From positions 475,343-539,342 of the forward strand of contig NZ_RZYA01000003.1 in NCBI RefSeq assembly GCF_004005495.1: a stretch of DNA of 64,000 bases, given 5' to 3'. This stretch comes from Streptomyces antnestii. GTDB taxonomy: Bacteria; Actinomycetota; Actinomycetes; Streptomycetales; Streptomycetaceae. The translations under genes and the position numbers were made by a program. Under the pieces are notes generated by a model that was not told the DNA's origin, searched no databases, and saw only the letters and a program-made list of their open reading frames with translations. Below, piece by piece: positions 7,837 to 15,912 of the stretch. Position 1 is the first letter of the stretch; the number at the start of each line of letters is the position of its first letter.

Positions 7837-8337
7837 TCAGGCGCGCAGCTGGCGTACGGGGAGCAGGCAGTGCGCCGCGCCGGTCAGTGTCGCCTCGTCC
7901 ATCGCGAACGAGACGAGGTCCGTCTCGGCGACCGGGGTGCCGGGCACTGCCGTCGCCCAGGGACGGGTGGTGAACACGAAGTAGGCGTAACCCCGTTCGG
8001 CCGCCGCGGCGAGCCACTCGGGGGGTGCGACGCACTGGGCGTTGAGGTACGGCATGCTGACGACGGCCTGGCCGGCCACGACGAGCAGCGAGACGGGGAA
8101 GCTCGGCATGCGCTGGGCGTCCACGACGTCGCCGACGGGCAGGCCGTTGTTCTCCAGCAGGGCTCGCACGGCTTCGGTCGCCCCCTCGCGTCCGCCCGCA
8201 CCGTCCCCGAGTGAGTAGGCGAGCAGGAAGGGGATGTCCTTTGCCTCGTCCGGGTGTTGGCCGCTCCATGCGATGACGGCGAGGGTGCCCAGGTCGGAGG
8301 CGCGGAATTCGCGAGCAGTCGGCGTTGAAGTCACCAC
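7837..8337 (-). CDS. Conserved Streptomyces protein, DUF5949-like
   Basis: A 166-residue soluble protein without signal peptide or membrane segments. It resembles, from memory, the DUF5949 group of Streptomyces hypothetical proteins (for example the stretch FRASDLGTLAVIAWSGQHPDEAKDIPFLLAYSLGDG). No catalytic motif is evident. It is the probable first gene of a two-gene unit with VKOR. Its role is unknown. Confidence 0.7.
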   Translation of the reverse strand: MVTSTPTAREFRASDLGTLAVIAWSGQHPDEAKDIPFLLAYSLGDGAGGREGATEAVRALLENNGLPVGDVVDAQRMPSFPVSLLVVAGQAVVSMPYLNAQCVAPPEWLAAAAERGYAYFVFTTRPWATAVPGTPVAETDLVSFAMDEATLTGAAHCLLPVRQLRA

Positions 8338-8425
8338 GGCAGACTAGCCACGCCCGCCGGGCGCCCCGCCGACCTTTCACCCGCTTGGGGGAACGCCGCC
8401 CACTCGAACGTGAAAACGGGGCTGG

Positions 8426-8451
8426 CCGGACAGGCCGAGAGGCCGGTCCGG
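8426..8451 (-). terminator. Hairpin downstream of the 8506-8790 gene
   Basis: Inverted repeat CCGGACAGGCC-GAGA-GGCCGGTCCGG with one mismatch. On the minus strand it is followed by a CCGTTTTC stretch, so it can end the small secreted-protein transcript. Confidence 0.5.
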
Positions 8452-8505
8452 ATCCGCTCGACGCGGTGGGGACCAGCCTCTTTGTCGGCCGGGGGCCGGG
8501 GACCG

Positions 8506-8790
8506 CTACTTGCCGAGGGGGAGGCCGCCGAGGAGTCCGGCCGGGGCGCCGGCACCGTCGTTGTTCAGGTTGTCCGCGGTCTTCTGCACTGTGTTGAGGG
8601 CCGAACCGCCCTTCCCGGTGTCGAGCATGTCGGTGCGCAGCGGCTGGGCGTCGCGGACCGACTGGCTGCCGAGGGTGCCGAGGGTGCCGGTGAGGCTCGT
8701 CGGCGTGAGGTCGGAGGCGAAAGCGGGTGCGGCGACACCGGCGATGACCATGGATCCGGCGACGACGGCGGCGGCCTTCAGGGGCTTCAT
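8506..8790 (-). CDS. Small secreted protein of unknown function
   Basis: A 94-residue product starting at the second of two ATG codons (8790), because GAAGGAAC gives proper spacing only to that one. It has a clear signal peptide (MKPLKAAAVVAGSMVIAGVAAPAFAS) and a short mature part ending in GAPAGLLGGLPLGK. Proteins of this shape are common near chaplins in Streptomyces, but I know no function. There are no cysteines in the mature part. Confidence 0.72.
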   Translation of the reverse strand: MKPLKAAAVVAGSMVIAGVAAPAFASDLTPTSLTGTLGTLGSQSVRDAQPLRTDMLDTGKGGSALNTVQKTADNLNNDGAGAPAGLLGGLPLGK

Positions 8791-8986
8791 CATGTTCCTT
8801 CCTCGGGGTGACGATCTGTCACCAGCGACGCACGATTCAACGAGCGTTTCCGGCAACGGAAACTCTGCGGTCAGAGGATTTGCCGAACCCACTCGAAGGA
8901 AGGCCCGTGGAGTTCTCATATGAGATTTAGGAAGAGGTGAATTGTCGGCGCAGGCCCTCGAACAGGGGCGGGCCGGACACGAAAAG

Positions 8987-9019
8987 CCCGTCGCGCCGGC
9001 GGAGGGCCGGCGCGACGGG
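8987..9019 (-). terminator. Strong terminator after the 9058-9741 gene
   Basis: Perfect 14-bp stem (CCCGTCGCGCCGGC and its complement) with a five-nt loop. On the minus strand it is followed by CTTTTC, a rho-independent signal 38 nt past the stop. Confidence 0.82.
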
Positions 9020-9057
9020 TGGGCGGGGGCGCCCGCTTCGCCGCGGGCGCTCCCCCG

Positions 9058-9741
9058 TCAGGAGGGCAGGGCCGGCGTCTGGGGCAGCGCCGGGGTCTGC
9101 GGAACTGCGGCGCTGGACGGGAGGGGGAGGCCGGTCGACGGGAGGGTGGGCAGCTTGGGCAGACCGGGCAGGGTCGGCGCGGGCAGGCCGCCGCCGAGCA
9201 GGGTGGCGGCGAGCAGGTTGACCAGGCCGGTCACGACGCCCGTGGCCGCCGTGGCCACGCCCGCCACGTCACCCGCCGTGGACGCCTTGAGCAGGGCGTC
9301 GACCGCGGTCTGAAGCGCGGTCAGCGCGTCGCCCTTGACGTCCGTCGGGGCGGCCTTGGAGTCGTCGGGGGTGGCCGTCTTGGGGGTCGTGGGGGTGGCC
9401 GGGACCGAGGGGGTGGCGGGGGCCGCGGCCTTGGCGGCGTCGATGGCCGCCTTGATCGCGTCGGCGTGCTTCTGTGCGGCGTCGGCGGAGAGCTTTCCGT
9501 CGTCGGCCTTGAGGACTGCGGTGAGCAGGTCCGTGACGGGGGTGACGACGGAGCTCATGCCGCCGAGCGCGGAGACCTGGCCCAGCAGCGCATCCGCTCC
9601 GGGAACCGGTGCGCGCAGGGCCTCGGTGCTGCTGACGCGTCCCGGGTCGCTGTCGGTGGCGAACGCGGGGGCGGTGGTGCCGAGGAGGATCGTCGCGCAG
9701 AGAGCGGTGGTAGCTATGCGCCGTACGGGCTGAGAAGGCAT
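9058..9741 (-). CDS. Secreted Ala/Pro/Thr-rich protein of unknown function
   Basis: A 227-residue protein with a signal peptide (MPSQPVRRIATTALCATILLGTTAPAFAT). An Ala-rich helical part follows (about 70-120, DAAQKHADAIKAAIDAAKAAAP), then a Pro/Thr linker, a second Ala/Val/Leu-rich helix and a Pro-rich C-terminus with repeated PQTPALP units. The composition suggests a wall-spanning or surface structural protein. No enzyme motif is seen. The ATG at 9741 matches the signal peptide; the frame is open further upstream but without coding character. Confidence 0.7.
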   Translation of the reverse strand: MPSQPVRRIATTALCATILLGTTAPAFATDSDPGRVSSTEALRAPVPGADALLGQVSALGGMSSVVTPVTDLLTAVLKADDGKLSADAAQKHADAIKAAIDAAKAAAPATPSVPATPTTPKTATPDDSKAAPTDVKGDALTALQTAVDALLKASTAGDVAGVATAATGVVTGLVNLLAATLLGGGLPAPTLPGLPKLPTLPSTGLPLPSSAAVPQTPALPQTPALPS

Positions 9742-9936
9742 GTGTGTGCTCTTTCGGTGGTGTGTGTCCGAACTTGTGACCACCGTCGGATGGTTGAACG
9801 CACCGCGCAACCGAGCGGCGACACGCCGTGCGCGACCACCCTCGCCACTCGGCGTGTCGTGCCAGGTCATGTGCCCTTTCGGGGCGCGGGCGTTCGGCCT
9901 CGCGTCGTTCCCCGTACGGCGCAACGAACGCAAGAA

Positions 9937-9960
9937 CGGCCGCCCCCGGAGGAGCGGCCG
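9937..9960 (-). terminator. Hairpin after the second chaplin
   Basis: CGGCCGC / GCGGCCG stem extended by imperfect C/G pairs. On the minus strand it is followed by TTCTTGCG, 22 nt beyond the chaplin stop; a plausible terminator. Confidence 0.6.
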
Positions 9961-9982
9961 CGGAAGGTCCCGGGGGACCGGA

Positions 9983-10222
9983 CTACTTGTTCACGCAGTG
10001 GTTGCCGAACGTCGGGTTCAGCAGACCGATGACGGTGACCGTGTTGCCGCAGACGTTCACGGGAACGTGGACCGGAACCTGGACGACGTTGCCCGAGATG
10101 ATGCCAGGGCTGCCGGCGGCGCCACCCTTCGCGCCGCTGTCGGCGGCGGCGACACCGGCGGTGCCGGCCAGGGCGGCGGCGGCAACGGTGGAAAAGACAA
10201 TGGCCTTCGCGGTACGCGACAT
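9983..10222 (-). CDS. Short chaplin
   Basis: A 79-residue secreted protein of the typical short-chaplin length: signal peptide to about residue 28 (VAAADSG), then one chaplin domain containing SPGIISGNVVQVPVHVPVN and CGNTVTVIGLLNPTFGNHC, with C58 and C76. It ends in VNK, as the ChpH-like group does. It is close to the 4735-5019 chaplin over the domain but lacks the His/Gly/Tyr tail. The product would be exported and assembled on aerial hyphae. The exact chp letter cannot be assigned from sequence alone. Confidence 0.95.
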   Translation of the reverse strand: MSRTAKAIVFSTVAAAALAGTAGVAAADSGAKGGAAGSPGIISGNVVQVPVHVPVNVCGNTVTVIGLLNPTFGNHCVNK

Positions 10223-10521
10223 GGGGAAGTGCTCCTGGGTCGGTTGGTACGTCTCCGGGGCAGGTGCCCGGCTCGTGGATCAACGCGCGTTCCCCGTGCG
10301 GGGTTGCGCCCCCGATCGGGTGACGGGGCGGCGCGGACTTAACCGATTTCACCATTCCGACACACGCAGGTCGGGTTTCACAGACAAATGCCCATCCGTC
10401 GGTACAGTGACTCACCTCCCAGGTCGGCGGAGCGGACCGTACAAGTGACTCCATTGAAATGTGACTTTCGCATTTTCATTCTGTGATTCAGAACCTCTTT
10501 GTCCCTGAAAGGGAATCGGTC

Positions 10522-11616
10522 ATGCGTCATCCTCTGGGCTCACTCCTGCGTCGTCCGGCGGTGGGCGCTGTTTCTCTCGCCGCGCTGTTCGCGACCTGTG
10601 GAGCCGCAGCGGCGCCGCCGTCCCCTGAGGCGGAGAGCATCGCCTTCACCCAGCGGTACCGGGTGCTGCAGCACGGTGGCGTGGTCCGGGCCGCCAACTC
10701 GGCGCTCACCTGCCGGGCCGGCGGATCGGCGAAGACCTCGTGCCCGGCGGCCCGTTCGGGCGGGGCGGCGGCCAACGGTGACTTCGACATGACGTACACG
10801 GACGTCGACCGGGACCCGCGCACGGACAACTCCAGCAGCGCGGAGGTCCGCCTGCCGGCCGGGGCGAAGGTCACGTACGCCCGGCTCTACTGGGGCGGGA
10901 ACCTGCGTGCGGGGGAGCGGAAGCCCGCCGGGGACAGCAGACGGGTGCTCTTCCAGGAGCCCGGCGGGAGCCACCGGGAAGTCCTCGCCGACTCCCTCGT
11001 AGGGCACCGCGTCGCGGGCGGCGCCGACGCCTACCAGGCGTCCGCCGACGTCACCCGCCTCGTCCGCGCCTCCGGCGGCGGTTCGTACACCGTCGCGCAG
11101 ATCGACGTGGCCAAGGGGCGTTCGGCGGCCGGGGCCTGCGGCGGCTGGACGCTCGTCGCCGCGTACGAGAAGCGGGCGGAGCCGCTGCGGCGCATCGCGC
11201 TGTGGGACGGGTTCGAGTCCTTCTCGGAGGGGCACCGCGGCCACACCGTCCGGCTCGGCGGGATGCCCGTCGCCGCCGGGGCGACCGGACGCGTCGGCAT
11301 GGTCGCCTACAACGGCGACCGCGGTGTCACGGGTGACTCCCTGAGCGTCTCCTCGGGACGCCGGGCCCGGCCCGTGGCCCTGCGGAACACGGCCAACCCG
11401 GCCGACGACGTGCTCAATTCGAGCATCAGTGAACCGGGACGCGCGCAGCCGCGAAGGGTCCCCGCGTACGCCAACACCCTCGGCTACGACTCGGACGTCT
11501 TCACGCTCGGGCGGGGCACCAGGCAGCGGGGGCCGGGACTCGACCTCCGCATGATCTCGCGGCGGGACACGGCCTGGATCGGCGTGCTCTTCGCGGCAGT
11601 CGACGCCGGGCCCTAG
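10522..11616 (+). CDS. Secreted DUF3344-like beta-rich protein
   Basis: A 364-residue exported protein with an N-terminal signal (RRPAVGAVSLAALFATCGAAAA). The mature part is Ser/Gly-rich with predicted beta strands, including GDFDMTYTDVDRDPRTDNSSSAEVRLPAGAKVTYARLYWGGNL and GWTLVAAYEKRAEPLRRIALWDGFESF. This pattern is like bacterial DUF3344-type surface proteins (from memory). The ATG at 10522 has AAAGGGA upstream. It immediately precedes the exopolysaccharide operon (35 nt), so it may be co-transcribed and act at the surface on or with the polymer. Confidence 0.65.
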   Translation: MRHPLGSLLRRPAVGAVSLAALFATCGAAAAPPSPEAESIAFTQRYRVLQHGGVVRAANSALTCRAGGSAKTSCPAARSGGAAANGDFDMTYTDVDRDPRTDNSSSAEVRLPAGAKVTYARLYWGGNLRAGERKPAGDSRRVLFQEPGGSHREVLADSLVGHRVAGGADAYQASADVTRLVRASGGGSYTVAQIDVAKGRSAAGACGGWTLVAAYEKRAEPLRRIALWDGFESFSEGHRGHTVRLGGMPVAAGATGRVGMVAYNGDRGVTGDSLSVSSGRRARPVALRNTANPADDVLNSSISEPGRAQPRRVPAYANTLGYDSDVFTLGRGTRQRGPGLDLRMISRRDTAWIGVLFAAVDAGP

Positions 11617-11651
11617 CGCGTTTCCCGCCACCATGACCAAGGGAAACGCGC

Positions 11652-12785
11652 ATGCACCTGACAGCGACACCCCCTGGACCGCGAGTCCTCCACGTCACCC
11701 AGCCCGTCGACGGCGGAGTGGCCCGCGTCGTCCGTGACCTGACCCGGGCCCAGCTCGGCGCCGGCATGCGGATCAGCGTGGCCTGCCCGCCCGACGGACC
11801 GCTGGCCGGGTCGCTGCGCAGCATCGGCTGCGACGTCCTGCCCTGGCAGGCGACCCGCTCGCCCGGGCCCGGCATCGCGCGCGAAGTACGCGGGCTCGCC
11901 CGGCTGGTGGACCAGGTGAAGCCGACCGTCGTCCACGCGCACAGCGCGAAGGCCGGACTCGCCGCCCGCCTTGCGGTGCGCGGCCGGGTCCCCACCGTGT
12001 TCCAGCCGCACGCGTGGTCCTTCGAGGCCGTCGACGGTCCCACCGCCCGGCTCGCCCTGGAGTGGGAGCGCCGTGGCGCGCGCTGGGCCTCCCGCGTCGT
12101 CTGCGTCAGCGAGGCGGAACGGGCGACGGGGGAGCGCGCCGGGATCACCGCCCGCTGGGACGTCATCCCCAACGGGGTGGACCTCACCCGCTTCGCCCCC
12201 GCCACCGAACCGCGCACGGCCACCACCGACCCGCTCGTGGTCTGCGTCGGACGCATCTGCCGTCAGAAGGGCCAGGACGTCCTGGTGCGCGCCTGGCCCC
12301 TCGTGCAGGAGCGCTTCCCGAGGGCGCGGCTCGTGCTCGTCGGGGACGGGCCCGACGCGGCGGCGCTGCGCCGGCAGGCCACCGCCGCCGTGCGGTTCGT
12401 GGGTGCGGACGACCCCGTCCCCTGGTACCGGCAGGCCGACCTCGTGGTGCTGCCGTCCCGCTGGGAGGGCATGGCGCTGTCGCCCCTGGAGGCGATGGCC
12501 TGCGGGCGGCCCGCCGTCGTCACCGACGTGGACGGCGCCCGCGAGAGCATGCCCGCCGACCTCGCGCCCCACTGCCTCGTACCCCCGGACGACCCCGCCG
12601 CGCTCGCCCGTGCCCTGACCGGTCTGCTGCGCGACCCCCACCGGCTCGGAGCACTCGGTGAGCTGGCATTGCGGCACGCGCGCACCCACCACGACGTGCG
12701 GCGCACCGCCGACGCGGTCGCAGACGTGTACCGCGAACTACTGGGCGCGGAGCCCATCGAGCGCAGGGAGCCCATCAACACGTGA
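11652..12785 (+). CDS. GT4-type glycosyltransferase
   Basis: A 377-residue two-Rossmann-domain (GT-B) enzyme. It has VDGGVARVVRDL near the N-terminus, VHAHSAKAGLAARL, VIPNGVDL, the donor-site segment VCVGRICRQKGQDVLVRA, and the retaining-GT E-x7-E block as SRWEGMALSPLEAMACGRP. It transfers a sugar from a nucleotide donor to the growing lipid-linked unit. It starts the tightly coupled exopolysaccharide operon; its stop overlaps the next start by GTGA. Confidence 0.92.
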   Translation: MHLTATPPGPRVLHVTQPVDGGVARVVRDLTRAQLGAGMRISVACPPDGPLAGSLRSIGCDVLPWQATRSPGPGIAREVRGLARLVDQVKPTVVHAHSAKAGLAARLAVRGRVPTVFQPHAWSFEAVDGPTARLALEWERRGARWASRVVCVSEAERATGERAGITARWDVIPNGVDLTRFAPATEPRTATTDPLVVCVGRICRQKGQDVLVRAWPLVQERFPRARLVLVGDGPDAAALRRQATAAVRFVGADDPVPWYRQADLVVLPSRWEGMALSPLEAMACGRPAVVTDVDGARESMPADLAPHCLVPPDDPAALARALTGLLRDPHRLGALGELALRHARTHHDVRRTADAVADVYRELLGAEPIERREPINT

Positions 12786-14293
12786 GTGCGGAACGTACCG
12801 TTGCCTCCCCCGCGGGGCAGCCTCGCGCGACTGCCCCGAGCACCCTCCTCGCCTCGGTCGTCCCGCCACGTGCCGAGGCGGCCTGCCGGCCGGCCCCGGT
12901 GGGCGGACGCCCGGCCGCGCGGCACCCGTCCCCCACGTCGCTCCTCGCGGCGGACGGCACGGCGGCGGTGCTCGGCACTCTGGGGATCGCGCCGGTCGAG
13001 GGCCACCCCCTGCTCGTGATCGCGCTGGTCGCCGCGCTCATGGTGGCGAACGCGCGCGCGGGGCTCTACCGCGGTGACGCGCCGCGCCTGCTGTTCGACG
13101 ACCTGCCCGCGATCGCCGGGCGCATCGTGGCGGTCTGGTGCGTGACGGCGGCCGGGCTCGCCGCGTTCCCCGGGTTCGGCCCGCTGCCGGCCGCCGCGCT
13201 CGCCGCCGGGACCGCCCTGCACTGCCTCCTCGCGGGCGCCGGCCGCGGCCTCGTCTACTGGCGGCGCCGGGAGGCCGCGGCGCGCCGCCCCTGCCCGACC
13301 CTCCTCGTCGGCCCCGAGACCGTCGCCCGGCAGGTCGCCGCCGCCCTCCTGCGCCACCCGCGCTCGGGTGTCCGCCCGGTCGGGATCCTGGCGGACAAGG
13401 AGCACGAACGGCCGCCCGATCACGACGGGCCCGAGCTGCCCGTCCTCTCCACGGCCGACGACCTGCGCCGCGCGGTCATCCAGAACGGGGTGCGGCGGGC
13501 GCTCCTCCTCGAAGGCGCGACGGGCACCGCCTCCCCCGAGCGGGCCGCCTGCCTGTCGGTCCTCGCCGAACACGACTGCTCCGTATGGGAGTTCGACCCG
13601 CACCAGACGCCGAACGCGGCAGCCCCCTATCTGGCAGCCCCCTATCCGGCCGCCCCGCACCAGGCCCGTCACCTCGCCGGATTCCGGTACCGGCCGTGGC
13701 CGCCCGCGCGGCGGCGCGGCAGTGCCGGCAAGCGCGCCCTCGACCTCGTCGTCTCCGGCGCCCTGCTCGTCCTGACCAGCCCCGTCCTGCTGGTGTGCGC
13801 CGTGTGGCTGCGCGTCACCGAGGGGCCCGGCGTCGTGTTCCGGCAGGAGCGCGTCGGGAAGGGCGGGAAGCCGTTCACGCTGCTGAAGTTCCGCACGCAC
13901 CGCCCGAGCGACGCGATGGAGTCCGCCACGCGGTGGAGCGTCGCGGACGAGCGGCGGATGCCGTGGTTCTGCCGGTTCCTGCGCCGCACATCGCTGGACG
14001 AGCTGCTCCAGCTGTGGAACGTGTTCCGCGGCGACATGAGCCTCGTCGGCCCGCGCCCCGAACGCCCGTACTTCGTCATGCAGTTCAGCCAGACCTATCC
14101 CGGATACGCCGAGCGCCACCGCATGCCGACCGGCATCACCGGCCTCGCCCAGATCCACGGCCTGCGCGGCGACACCTCCATCGAGGACCGCTGCCGCTTC
14201 GACAACGCGTACATCGACAGCTGGTCGCTGTGGCAGGACGTCAGCATCCTGGTCCGCACGGCGGCCGCGCTCGTACGTTCCACGGGGAGTTGA
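12782..14293 (+). CDS. Polyprenyl-phosphate sugar-1-phosphate transferase (initiating enzyme)
   Basis: A 503-residue protein with N-terminal membrane helices, a central Rossmann-like region (about 175-270, LLVGPETVARQVAAAL) and a C-terminal bacterial sugar transferase domain (about 315-500). The latter shows KRALDLVVSGALLVLTSPVL, FRQERVGKGGKPFTLLKFRTHR, RRTSLDELLQLWNVFRGDMSLVGPRPE and GITGLAQI. It attaches the first sugar phosphate to undecaprenyl phosphate on the inner face of the membrane. It is the committing step of a Wzx/Wzy-type polymer. Confidence 0.94.
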   Translation: MSAERTVASPAGQPRATAPSTLLASVVPPRAEAACRPAPVGGRPAARHPSPTSLLAADGTAAVLGTLGIAPVEGHPLLVIALVAALMVANARAGLYRGDAPRLLFDDLPAIAGRIVAVWCVTAAGLAAFPGFGPLPAAALAAGTALHCLLAGAGRGLVYWRRREAAARRPCPTLLVGPETVARQVAAALLRHPRSGVRPVGILADKEHERPPDHDGPELPVLSTADDLRRAVIQNGVRRALLLEGATGTASPERAACLSVLAEHDCSVWEFDPHQTPNAAAPYLAAPYPAAPHQARHLAGFRYRPWPPARRRGSAGKRALDLVVSGALLVLTSPVLLVCAVWLRVTEGPGVVFRQERVGKGGKPFTLLKFRTHRPSDAMESATRWSVADERRMPWFCRFLRRTSLDELLQLWNVFRGDMSLVGPRPERPYFVMQFSQTYPGYAERHRMPTGITGLAQIHGLRGDTSIEDRCRFDNAYIDSWSLWQDVSILVRTAAALVRSTGS

Positions 14294-14298
14294 CCCGC

Positions 14299-15912
14299 GT
14301 GACCGCCTCTTCCGCGGACGCCGGTCCGCGTACGGCTCCGGGACCCGCCGGTGTGCGGCCCGCCCCCGCGGCCGCGCTCGTCGCCGCCGCCGGCCGGTAC
14401 GCGCCCGTGCTCCCGGTCGTCCTGATGGTCGCCGTGCTCGGGCTGCCCCTGGCGCCCGGCACCGCGGGCTCCGGGGGAGCCGGCCTGTCCGACGCCGTCT
14501 CCGCCCTCGTCGTCGCCGTGTGCGTGGCCGTCACGCTGCGGCGCGCCGAGCGCCCCCTGACCCGTACCGCCGCCCTCGTCCTCGGGCTGCCCGTCGTCGG
14601 GATCGCCCTCGCCGCGGCCGGCGCGGACTCGCCGTCGACGGCGGCCGTCGGCATGGTCCGGTACTGCCAGATCTTCGTCCTCGTCCCCGTGTCCGTCCTG
14701 GTCCTGGTCCGTGACCGCCGCGACTTCCGGTTTCTGGCCTGGTCGTTCGTGGGGCTCGCCCTGTGGCAGGGCGTCATCGGCGTCCAGCAGTACCTCACCG
14801 GGACCGGCGCCTCGTACATGGGCGAGGACATCCGCGCCGTCGGCACCTTCGGGCCCACGGACGTGATGGGGATGGCGACGGTGGTGTCGTACGGGCTCGT
14901 GGCCGCCGTCGGCCTGGCCCTCGGCGCCCGCACCGCGGCCCGGCGCACCCCCGCCCTGCTGTGCGCGCTCGCGCTGCTCCTGCCGCTGGCCCTGTCCTTC
15001 AGCCGCGGCGCGTGGATCGCGACCGTCGTCGCCTGCGGCGCGCAGGTGCTGCTCGCCGGGCTGCGGCGCGCCGTCCGCCTGTTCGCCGTGGCCGCCGCGA
15101 CCGCCGTGGTCCTGGTGGGCGGCCTCGGCGTCGGTACGGCGCTGCTCCAGGAGCGGATGACCAGCATCACGCAGGTCACCGACGCCCCCGACCAGTCCGT
15201 CACGGACCGGTACACGATGTGGGCCGCGGCCGTCGGCATGTGGAGCGAGCACCCGGTGACGGGCGTCGGCCTCAAGGGGTTCCCCGCGTACCGCGACAGC
15301 CACGCCTCGCTCGCGCTGTCCTCCGGCAGTGACACCGGGGGCGCGGGCGCCGCGTTCGCGCGGCAGCCACTGCTGTCCCCGCACAACATGTACCTGCTCA
15401 TCCTCAGCGAGCAGGGCCTGATCGGCCTCCTTGGCCTCGCGGGCAGCTGGCTCGCGCTGCTACTGCTCGCCCTGCGCCGCCTCGGGCGCGGCGCGGGCGA
15501 GCGGTCTGTTGGGGGCGAGCGGTCTGGTGCGGGCGGCCCGCCCGGTGCTGGTGGGCCGTCCGGGGCGGGCGAGCGGTCCGGTGGGGTCGGGCGAGCCGGT
15601 GCCGGCGAGCGGTCTCGCGCGGGCGGGCGATCCGGCGCGGGCGGGCGATCCGGTGCGCGACACGGTTCCGGCGTGTGCGAGCGGTCTGGTGCGGGCGGGC
15701 GGCCCGGTGCTGGTGGGCGGTCCAGTGCAGGCGGGCGGTCCGGTGCGGAGTGCGGGCTCGTCGCGTGCGGGCTGCTCGGCTGGCAGCTCGTGGACTTCGT
15801 GTACGCCGACATCGGCGGTCCCTCGACCGTGCTGACCGGCCTCGTCATCGGGCTCGCCGCCTGGTGGGGCCTGGCGCCGCAGGCGCCCCCGAAGGAGGCG
15901 GCGGCGCCGTGA
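14299..15912 (+). CDS. O-antigen ligase/Wzy-like polymerase with repeat insertion
   Basis: A 537-residue polytopic protein of the Wzy_C (O-antigen ligase) family. Evidence is about ten hydrophobic helices, SFSRGAWIATVVACG, RYTMWAAAVGMWSEHPVTGVGLKGFPAY and PHNMYLLILSEQGLIGLLG, the family block with the active His. It polymerises or ligates lipid-linked repeat units outside the membrane. Between two membrane helices (about residues 395-489) sits a Gly/Ala/Arg/Ser repeat of roughly 90 residues, unlike the family. It has a GTG start at 14299 and overlaps the flippase gene. Confidence 0.88.
   Translation: MTASSADAGPRTAPGPAGVRPAPAAALVAAAGRYAPVLPVVLMVAVLGLPLAPGTAGSGGAGLSDAVSALVVAVCVAVTLRRAERPLTRTAALVLGLPVVGIALAAAGADSPSTAAVGMVRYCQIFVLVPVSVLVLVRDRRDFRFLAWSFVGLALWQGVIGVQQYLTGTGASYMGEDIRAVGTFGPTDVMGMATVVSYGLVAAVGLALGARTAARRTPALLCALALLLPLALSFSRGAWIATVVACGAQVLLAGLRRAVRLFAVAAATAVVLVGGLGVGTALLQERMTSITQVTDAPDQSVTDRYTMWAAAVGMWSEHPVTGVGLKGFPAYRDSHASLALSSGSDTGGAGAAFARQPLLSPHNMYLLILSEQGLIGLLGLAGSWLALLLLALRRLGRGAGERSVGGERSGAGGPPGAGGPSGAGERSGGVGRAGAGERSRAGGRSGAGGRSGARHGSGVCERSGAGGRPGAGGRSSAGGRSGAECGLVACGLLGWQLVDFVYADIGGPSTVLTGLVIGLAAWWGLAPQAPPKEAAAP
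15484..15765 (+). repeat. Degenerate repeat inside the polymerase/ligase gene
   Basis: A roughly 280-bp stretch of imperfect units built on (G)GCGGGCG(A/G)GCGGTC(T/C)GGT. They code for GAGGRS/GAGERS-type peptide units between two membrane helices. The reading frame is kept throughout. Likely a slippage- or recombination-prone linker. Confidence 0.75.
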
